Of a stretch of DNA of 64,000 bases, positions 56,505-64,000 are shown one piece after another. Every line of letters begins with the position of its first letter. Position 1 is the stretch's first letter. The stretch is from Cheiracanthium punctorium (taxonomy: Eukaryota; Arthropoda; Arachnida; Araneae; Cheiracanthiidae). The position numbers were made by a program, and so were the translations under genes. Location: assembly GCA_038373885.1 (NCBI GenBank), contig JAWZYV010013534.1, positions 1 to 64,000 on the forward strand. The letters run 5' to 3'. The notes below the pieces were generated by a model. That model ran no database searches, was not told the origin of the DNA, and saw only the letters and a list, made by a program, of their open reading frames with translations.

Positions 56505-56700
56505 ATTATCTCTAATATCTCACCAAAGGTCTTGGGTATTGGCCTACTCCGTGGCTGTCGATCTGAAGGTGTGGAGTTTGGTGCGATTTTCTCCAGATGT
56601 AACGTGAATACGCAACAAAAACCCTTAAAAAGATCCTGCACTCAAGGAATCTCTCCTTAGATAGGCAGCCCTTGTGTCGCGGAACCACTAAACTAATATC
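56505..56700 (+). mobile_element. SINE copy, CCAGATGTAACGTGAATACG family
   Basis: CGATTTTCTCCAGATGTAAC, GTGAATACGCAAC and a CCTTAGATAGGCAGCCCTTG tail match 22205-22345. The head is decayed. Confidence 0.55.
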
Positions 56701-57131
56701 TCGCTATATTTAAGTACTTTATACCACCAAATTTTGCGCAAAAAATATTGTTGCGTTGGAAATTGTTTTATAATCGAAACATTCGGCATGGTTTTTCAGC
56801 TAGGGTGACCGTCAAAGCAAAGGCGTAATTTACTAGGTGCAAGAGGGGGCAATTGCCTCCCAAAACTTTCAGAAAATTCAGATATCACCTATTTGAAAAT
56901 GATATTTTCTACAATAGAAAACATTTTGGCCCCCCTAATATTACAGGCCAATTTACTCTCCTGAGTTAAAGTTTCGAAAATGGTTTCATTTCTCAAACAA
57001 GTTTCTAACTAAACTGAAAAAAAATTACCTACAAAATCTGCACATTACCTATACTAGCCACTCGTTAAAGTGAAAATAAAAGGTGAAAAGTGGTTGTTGA
57101 CAAGTCATTTGGTCACTGTGTTTGTTTGAAT

Positions 57132-57293
57132 CATAGCTACCAATCTTACCGATTTCTTCGGGAGATTTCCCACCACAATTTTTAAACAGCTTTATTTTGC
57201 ATTAAAGTTTTGGCGTTTTATCAAGCATGAATTGATAGGTAAAAATTAGTGGTGGGAAATCTCCCGAAGAAATCGGGAAGGTTGGCAGCTATG
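57132..57293. mobile_element. hAT-like MITE with 45-bp inverted ends
   Basis: CATAGCTACCAATCTTACCG and its near complement at the right end (GGAAGGTTGGCAGCTATG) are flanked by GTTTGAAT at 57124-57131 and 57294-57301. The inverted ends pair over about 45 bp. Confidence 0.92.
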
Positions 57294-57638
57294 GTTTGAA
57301 TTAATTACAAATTTCGGAAAGGGCTCATGTCTGAAAAACTGTGCACGTTATAACATGGCAAATAATATGTCTGAAGGAAAATTTGGGGGAGAACATGATC
57401 GCTACAATTTTCTGAGATGAGTCCCGTCCGTCTCCAAATTCACCCGAGGATTTGGGTGGTTTTAGTAGTAAAGCAGCATTATTTTAAACGCATGCTTTTT
57501 AAAAGAACAAAAATACAGAAGTTTTCTTAACTACATTTCAATATATTATTATGCCTTGTGATTACATTGCCATACAAAATTACAAAAATACCCCTTTTTG
57601 AGCGTCTTTTGAACTAGTTATTCTACTAGAGGTGTTTT

Positions 57639-57807
57639 CAAGGGCGGATTCAGAAACTTTTCTCGGAGGGGGCGCAAATCGTGAATACTCATTTTATCTA
57701 GTGTAAAGATCACTTAATATTGGTGAAAGCCCCATTTATCAAGTGTAAATAAATTTTTCTCGGAGGGGGCGCGCGCCCCCTGCGCAATCCACCTGGATCC
57801 GCCTTTG
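57639..57807. mobile_element. hAT-like MITE with perfect 8-bp duplication
   Basis: CAAGGGCGGATTCAG and CTGGATCCGCCTTTG termini are flanked by GGTGTTTT at 57631-57638 and 57808-57815. An internal TTTTTCTCGGAGGGGGCGC-type word occurs twice. Confidence 0.92.
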
Positions 57808-58292
57808 GGTGTTTTTTACTAGGATCAAAATTCGCACATTATCCGCTTTCGGGGTTTTGCGTTAACATAAATATTTAATATTTGTTTTGTCTCAGCTGAA
57901 ATGGCAGTATTCTTTTTCATTTTTCTCAAGTCTATATAAATAATAAATTTGCGTAACACCTTACAATTTCGGATTAGTCGCTTGTTTATAGCCTCCCCCC
58001 CTCCTCTCCTCACAAATAACAAAACAAAAAAAAAATAATGTCAGAGTTAGGTTGAATTCTGTATTCTGCTGTGATAGCGCCATCTGTTACGCGTTTCTGA
58101 TACTTAAGATGATATTTTATTCGAATGTTGAAGTTCGAAGGATGTCCAAAGAAACTTTATTTTATTCTTACATTCTGACTTACTTGTTATAACATTCTTA
58201 GTTTTCATAAAAAAAGTCCTTCAAACTGCATATTAAATGCGCTTCTTCTTAAAAACTTTTTCTACAAATAATGGAATATTAAATTAGGAATA

Positions 58293-59083
58293 CAGTAGAA
58301 CCTCGATCTATCGTTTTTCAAGGGGTGTGTAGTAAAAAACGATGCATGCGGGAAAACGACGAATCCGGGTTAAAGTCAAAATAAGAAGAAAACACCGATT
58401 CCTTCAGTATACCAAAAACACTAAATTTGTTACCACACTCTAAAAGAAACAAATTGAAATTGTGTAGAAATTAAGTGATACTTATTTTTACAAAATCAGT
58501 AATTTTACACTGGATTTTTCATTAATCTTTTAATTAAACAAAATTTTCAAGATTTACAATGTTTTTTTTTTTGTGTCTTTTTTGTCTTTTTATGTGTATT
58601 CATGTTTGTATATAAAAGTCATACAATTTCAAATAACCGTTATTGCGTAGGATAAACTAGGCACTAGTGTTGGCTCTGTCTCATCAGCATGAATATTATT
58701 CTCAGCTTCTTCGCGATTATTTTCATTTTTTGTGTCACATTACTTCCATTCTTAGGATACCGCACGTTGCTACTTCTAAATCAATGGATATATAATCACT
58801 ACAATTCACACCATACTCATCCCTGCTAGATGTAAGAACTCTTCACCATATCATACCAGGAAGTAATTCGATTTGTAAGCCATATTGATCCACTTCATCT
58901 TCAATTTCATTTCGATCAGAAGAAACATTTTACAACGATGCATGCGGGAAAGCGAATTTTTGACGAACGATACATGCGGGTTTTGTTAACGTTATTTGAA
59001 TACAGTTTGTGCAGGGCCATAGAAATAAAACGAACAATACGGGAAAACGATGAATGCGGGAACGATAGATCGGGGTTCCACTG
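58293..59083. mobile_element. Pogo/Tigger-like MITE
   Basis: CAGTAGAACCTCGATCTATC and GATAGATCGGGGTTCCACTG are inverted ends, flanked by TA (58291-58292, 59084-59085). Subterminal zones on both sides repeat ACGATGCATGCGGGAAAACG-type words. CAGTAGAACCTCG is the style of pogo-group termini. No intact transposase in 791 bp. Confidence 0.85.
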
Positions 59084-59380
59084 TACTTATATTAAACACA
59101 CATGATTCAGAAAAAATATTTCATAATATAATTATAAAAAAATCAGATACATTTTATAAACGAAATCTACACGTTTCTTGATTCTTGTCAATACAACTTA
59201 ATTGTTATAAGAAAACTCTTAACATTAATAATATTCAAACAATTTATTCTTAATTAAAATCACTAATTACTTACTGTTATACTGATATTAATTTTAAAAT
59301 ATTTGTATTTTATTTTAATAAAACAAGGTACAAAACAACCATAAAACTTTTAATATAAGGAATAAATAAGAGAATGATAT

Positions 59381-59976
59381 TGTCGCAGAAAACTCTGCTT
59401 AGTTCTCGGGTTCGTCGTTTGAAGTACCAGTGTGGAGAGTTCTAGTAAACAGTCCACTAGTCATTGTGGAACACGAATTTTATTAGAACTTCGTCGAAAA
59501 ATCTGTTGTACAAAATTAACAAGAATTAACAGTCAGTAGCTTGCTTTAAACAGGCAGCTTATCACAGGAGCTTTCTCAGATGCTGTATTTCACACACAGT
59601 AAAATAATTCCACTGGCTAATATTCAGTGGAGATTTTCTCGAGGTAAAATAATAAACAGTCCCTCAGGATTCAACAATAAAGAATTTACGAACAGCTTTC
59701 AAAAACAAGCAACATTTTGCTTCTGCAACCTCCAATACAGAGCCTTATGCTCTCTGCAGAATGGACGTCTGCTCGTCACGGCTGTCAACAGCAAACTGGC
59801 TCTCCAGGCCGTTCCGCCCCCTTATATAGTTTATACGGATATCACGCGAAAATTCAAGAGAAAGACAGCTCTGGAAAAATCCCAATAAAACGCAAATTTT
59901 GATTGCGTCTTAAAATTGTAAATGATTAACATTGGGCTTTTGCGTAATACTAATGCAAGGACACAAACATTACGGG
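59381..59976 (-). mobile_element. Possible solo LTR (promoter-like on the - strand)
   Basis: On the - strand a TATA box (CTATATAAGGGGGCGG, around 59815-59830) is followed about 345 bp later by AATAAA (around 59479). An end ...CTGCGACA lies at 59381. This promoter-to-polyadenylation layout and the CGACA end fit a Gypsy-type LTR. The other end (near 59976) reads CGTAATG rather than TGTAATG, and I see no target duplication. Confidence 0.35.
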
Positions 59977-60334
59977 CCCCATTATTAAAATCACTGCCGC
60001 TTGATGAATTTTTGGCGAAATATTGCCAAATTTGGTGCCGAAAATAACATCCCAGAAGTGGAGTCAGTTAAGCTCTATCGCCATTATTTCTCGAGAATGC
60101 GAGAAAATCCTATGTTAATCAATGGGGAGACCCAAAACTCCCTATCTCGCGTTCTAGGTAACCAATTTTGATGCACAAAATGCAAATTTTAATTACTTGA
60201 AAGTAGAATACGAATTTTAGACTGTATTTTACCCATGGAGATCAGAACAAAGCAGAAATGCGGAACAATATTTTGAATAAGTAAATTGCATATAAGTGAT
60301 ATTTGTAAATAAGCAAAATACCCTAAAGCTTGGT

Positions 60335-60491
60335 CAGGAACGTACCCAGAAAAAAATTTCGGAGGGGGTCCAAACGGTGAAAAAGGCAGAATTTTTCGCA
60401 CAAAGACTTCATCATTCTTATTTTGTTAACAAAAAATAAAATTTCGGGAGGGGTCCAGACCCCCTGGACCACCCCCCTGGGTACGTCCTTG
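60335..60491. mobile_element. hAT-like MITE with perfect 8-bp duplication
   Basis: CAGGAACGTACCCAG and CTGGGTACGTCCTTG termini are flanked by AGCTTGGT at 60327-60334 and 60492-60499. Confidence 0.92.
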
Positions 60492-60586
60492 AGCTTGGTC
60501 CCTGCTTGGATGCAGCCTTGTGTAGACGTACCCTCGAGTCTTTGTGGAGATGGGAATGACAGATTGAATGCATCTTGAATTAGCGC

Positions 60587-61038
60587 CAGTGGCGCACCCA
60601 GGATTTTGGTTTGGGGAGAGGGTGTTGCAAATACTGCTGAACTCGGTTAAAATGACCTAGATTATAGTTATAACTCTCTCATAACGTTAAAACATTAGCA
60701 TTTGCCCATACAACACAAGCCCACTATCAACATAACTCTTTAGAGTCATAAATAATTATTCAACTTTTCAGTAATGTTGTACCCAAGTTTTATTTCATGC
60801 ATTAACTTCAAATATTTATTTAAAAACCGACAACCCATACTTTTAATTACCCCCTCCCCCCCCCCCCCCACACACACACACAGACAAAAAATTAGGAATA
60901 ATTTGAAAACAATTTTTTAAATTAAATATTTGAATTCATTAGTGACAATTTTCAATTTTTAAAGCTTTTCGCATCTAACTCTCCGGGTTTAGGTGAGGCT
61001 TTAGTGCCATAGCCCCCCCCCCCATGGGTGCGCCTATG
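60587..61038. mobile_element. hAT-like MITE with perfect 8-bp duplication
   Basis: CAGTGGCGCACCCAGG and CATGGGTGCGCCTATG termini are flanked by ATTAGCGC at 60579-60586 and 61039-61046. It lies 326 bp upstream of the stomatin exon at 61365. Confidence 0.92.
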
Positions 61039-61054
61039 ATTAGCGCCATCCTCT

Positions 61055-61115
61055 ATGAAGGAAGCCAAAGTTTGGGATTCGAACCCGAGTCCATAATCAT
61101 AGAGGTCGTACAATA
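61055..61115 (-). mobile_element. tRNA-like B-box fragment
   Basis: On the - strand, ATGGACTCGGGTTCGAATCC contains a perfect B-box (GGTTCGAATCC). No matching A-box or closed cloverleaf is present, so this is a SINE or tRNA relic. Confidence 0.35.
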
Positions 61116-61364
61116 ATAAATGGTTGGAAAGTAAAAAATCGGCGTATTTGAGTATCGTACACATTTTATTGATTTTTGAAAAAAATTCGGTTTTGTCGCT
61201 TAAGTAGTTTTAAAAGTAACCGATTGAAATAAAAGTTAAACTTTATTGGCTGAGAAATGTTTTCTCAACGGTCCTTTAGAGCCTTAGCAGCTGAAGTCTG
61301 TAACTCTGAAACATGTGCAGTTAGTTTCACAGCAAGTAAAGCATATAACTTTTTTTCTTTCCAG

Positions 61365-61447
61365 GTATATTCTTCATCATACCATGCATCGACACTTACT
61401 GCAAGGTGGACTTAAGAACCGTCTCATTTGATGTGCCCCCACAGGAA
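61365..61447 (+). CDS. Stomatin/MEC-2-like protein, SPFH domain exon
   Basis: 83-bp internal exon. The acceptor is TTTTTTTCTTTCCAG (ends 61364) and the donor GAA|GTAAGT (61448). It enters in phase 1, where GT completes the glycine codon begun by the last base of the preceding exon, and leaves in phase 0. It encodes IFFIIPCIDTYCKVDLRTVS then FDVPPQE. This is the next stretch of the stomatin SPFH core: GPG-IFFIIPCID, the VDLRT strand and the VPPQE motif. In family members an ILTKDS/ILSKDS-type strand follows, but no exon encoding it is found before 64000. Together the three exons give about 86 residues of a protein usually near 280-480 long, acting at the inner face of the plasma membrane. Confidence 0.95.
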
Positions 61448-64000
61448 GTAAGTGTTAATATTTCGATTATTGAAGTGCCTATCGCTTCTACTGATAAAGA
61501 TGCAGAAATTTTGGTTTATAATCAAGAATTACGTAAAATCGATCGAAATTAGCTTAGAAATAGGACAATGTGAGACATTTGTCCAATCAGGAAAACTTGG
61601 TTCCGATTTTAAATATTTCAGAACGAATTTAGCTCTTTTTTTAAGCTTGTACCATTGGTCTGGGGTTCGATTTCCGGGCTAAAAAAGGTTGACTCAATTT
61701 TTGATTCTTTGAGTAAGTTTATAAAATGAGGACCGGAGGGCCTGATTCAAAAGAAACGCGAACAGTCCTCTCTGAAACGCACGTTTTTCTTTCGTGAACT
61801 ACTTAGAATCTTTAATAAAACTGCTTATTACTGAAATTCCATTTTATTTCCTCGTATTTAAGACAATGAGGAATTCAGCTGGTAAGCCTTTCTCGAAATA
61901 CGGTCAAAAGATGCCGGGAAAATGTTCGAATTTTAAACGCGCCACAGCGTTCGTGGTGTCACGTGATCAAAAAGCGTTCGCCTTGTTTCATCTGAATAAG
62001 ATACTTAGTTTTCTTTCGATTGGGCTCGCAGAAACGTGGATGGTCAGCACAGACCTTGACACTGTCTAGACTGTTGCGCCAGACTTTAGTTATGAATAAT
62101 GCCCCTTTTTTTATTAATTTAAGTACTTGTAGCTTTGTATGACATTTACTCATCTGGTTAACTTTCCAGTTTTGACTTAAAACCCTATTAGTGATTACAT
62201 TGCTTCGTCTGTTGCAAATTATAGAATATCATTTTTACTTTTATTTTTCAATTCACTCCTCTGTCAATTACGATCATAAGTGGAAATTCTGTGATTACTG
62301 TCGGTTTAAACATGAAACTTGGATAATCTGCTTCTAAGTTCTCCCCCCAAAGTTTTCATAGTAGTAATTTGATTTGAGGAATGCTGGTTGATATTTTTAC
62401 GGCATATAACATTCGAGATTGGTCTTCGCGAACATCTTTCTTTAAGACTTGCCAGAGAAAATGACTTACACCATCGTTCTGTTCAGTTTTTTGTAAGAAT
62501 GAATGTTATTCTAACTGAGAAATATCGGAAAGTAAAAATAGGGTTGATGAATCGTATGAATCTCGTTAAACTGTATGAACTGACGCCACATTAGCTCTCT
62601 TTCTTATGCGATTCTTGCACCATATATTTTCTCACTATTGTTTCCCATAAAAACGCTACCTTAAAAAGAATTTAAAGGGAAGGTGTTGAGGAAACTTTAA
62701 TCAAGCCTGGAAGCTATAAGCATAGTAAAATTAGTAGTATTTAAGAGTTTGATATGTCCTTCCGAAGCACATCTTTGTCAGCCGCTTACTTTCCAGTGGC
62801 ACTTTTTGATGGATACCGTATATCTACATGAAGAAGAATGAACTCAATAAAAAACTTTGCAAAAAAAAACACTCATAAATAAAAATTCTGATGTGGACAC
62901 TACATGACATCCTTCTACGTCTAAATTACACACATTTTAGAAGCACATCACTTAAACTTATTTCACTTGAAACGGAGATAGGATACTTCAATAATTTTAA
63001 GGCTTGGCGCTTATTTTACCATATATAAGAGATATTAACAAGTTGGATCAGTTTTGGAAACTTATTTTTCTCGCCAAATATCGATATATTTCAACAAAAA
63101 TGACAAGATTAGCAACAGTTGGCGGATTTTCGGCATCGTCCAAGTAATGGCTGTCCGTAGACTTTGTATTGAAAGTCTTTCCGATGACCCTGTAAAAATA
63201 CTACCCCCTCCATTGTAACTAAGGAGAGACTTACGGAAAAGAACTCCGGAAAAGCTTCGCTTTGAAAAAACTCCGGAATGGTAGTTTTATTTTGAAAGTG
63301 CACTAAGGCTAAAAAAGTTTGGGAGCTTCTAGTCTATAGGAATGAAGATCTATACAATTGCTATGTAAGGAATACAACGTGTCTTATGGTCAATCACTGG
63401 CATTCATCTATTTATTCAGTTTTCTGGTTGTTGTTGTTTGTGGATTCAGAGTTAGCTCATAATCTTACTGTCGTCAAAAGCATACTCTCCCCATTGGATT
63501 GACTTTTATTCCCTCTCCTTGATCAAAATTGTATACATCATCAGTGGCTTGAACTTTCGAAAAGAGTGGGTGGGCTCAAATGCTTTTGAGTTATATTGAG
63601 CATCCCTTATTTTAGAGGCGAAGGTTAAATCAAAAGATTTTATAAAATTAAATTTAAATTTACTACGACTGTACCCCAGAGAGTAAAAATATACCAGAGA
63701 ACGTATGGCCATTCATAACCCGATGGAAAAGTGAGGTCAAGATGACTTGTGGCACAGAGAGAAGGCTGACTTCTGCTATATCCCTATATTTGGCGAGTGG
63801 TAAGTGTAAACAATAAGACAAATTCATTATCAATATACGTATTGCAAGCCCCTTGGGGGAAAAATTATTGCCGAAGTTTAGTGGATGCGAATACTTTAAA
63901 AAGTTCTTCATTTATAAAAAATATGCTTTAACAACATGAAAAATAACTCACCTGAAAAAGGTTATTTCAGATCCTTTCATAAATCATTATTACACTCATA
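61448..64000 (+). other. Stomatin-like gene intron, incomplete at window end
   Basis: Begins with the donor GTAAGT. It contains short frames and a small TCGCCAAATATCG repeat patch near 63075-63200 related to the 42-44 kb units. No further exon is recognised. Confidence 0.6.

Larger units (their letters stand above)
51470..61364 (+). other. Stomatin-like gene intron between second and third visible exons
   Basis: 9.9 kb GT-AG intron. It hosts at least six hAT-like MITEs, a TTAA MITE, a large foldback, a SINE, a pogo-like MITE and a possible solo LTR. No coding exon is recognised inside. Confidence 0.8.

Noticed and set aside
56815..56960. Possible hAT-like end CAAAGGCGTAATTTACTAGG
   Set aside because: No matching right end or 8-bp duplication was found.
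63961..64000. Acceptor-like GTTATTTCAG at 63961-63970 followed by codons for Ile-Leu-Ser, the residues expected next in the stomatin family
   Set aside because: The fourth codon is a stop and the following residues do not resemble the family. The three matching codons are probably chance.

Overview
The window is eukaryotic, AT-rich and intron-rich, with no operons, Shine-Dalgarno sites or dense coding. The only host gene I can support is a stomatin/MEC-2-type gene on the + strand. Three of its internal exons (47730-47833, 51397-51469, 61365-61447) have consensus splice sites and compatible phases, and its first and last exons are not identifiable in the window. The gene family together with BEL/Pao, RNase H-bearing non-LTR, piggyBac, mariner and hAT elements suggests an arthropod, and the overall style is like an arachnid genome. 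That species-level guess is inference only.

Most of the window is transposable elements. Two autonomous-looking retrotransposons are intact. One is a full-length 5.7-kb non-LTR element (12985-18731, + strand) with an 11-12 bp target-site duplication, a 430-codon ORF1 with zinc knuckles, and a 1225-codon ORF2 with endonuclease, reverse transcriptase and RNase H. The other is a 6.4-kb BEL/Pao LTR element (35225-41597, - strand) with two 535-bp LTRs that look identical, a 5-bp target duplication and one uninterrupted Gag-Pol frame. It is inserted in a 173-bp-period tandem repeat.

DNA transposons leave many small elements. There are 11 copies or fragments of one TTAA-flanked foldback MITE family, and a broken piggyBac transposase at 9716-10434 whose flanking motifs resemble the MITE ends. 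There are at least twelve hAT-like MITEs, most with 8-bp duplications (4328, 20668, 25195, 29187, 30105, 32225, 51881, 53957, 57132, 57639, 60335, 60587). A 0.93-kb internally deleted Tc1/mariner copy lies at 33955-34881, a pogo-like MITE at 58293-59083, and a TA-type element at 50151-51344 that carries a TTAA MITE inside it. Several tRNA-derived SINE copies are present.

Layout: 1-12.9 kb holds MITE copies, a local 300-bp duplication and the piggyBac remnant. 13.0-18.7 kb is the non-LTR element. 18.7-33.9 kb is mixed MITE and SINE debris. 34.0-34.9 kb is the mariner remnant. 35-44.4 kb is tandem repeat carrying the BEL/Pao element. 44.4-47.6 kb is MITEs and SINEs. 47.7-64 kb is stomatin exons in long introns packed with MITEs. 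Where a stretch has no entry, I saw nothing recognisable in it.
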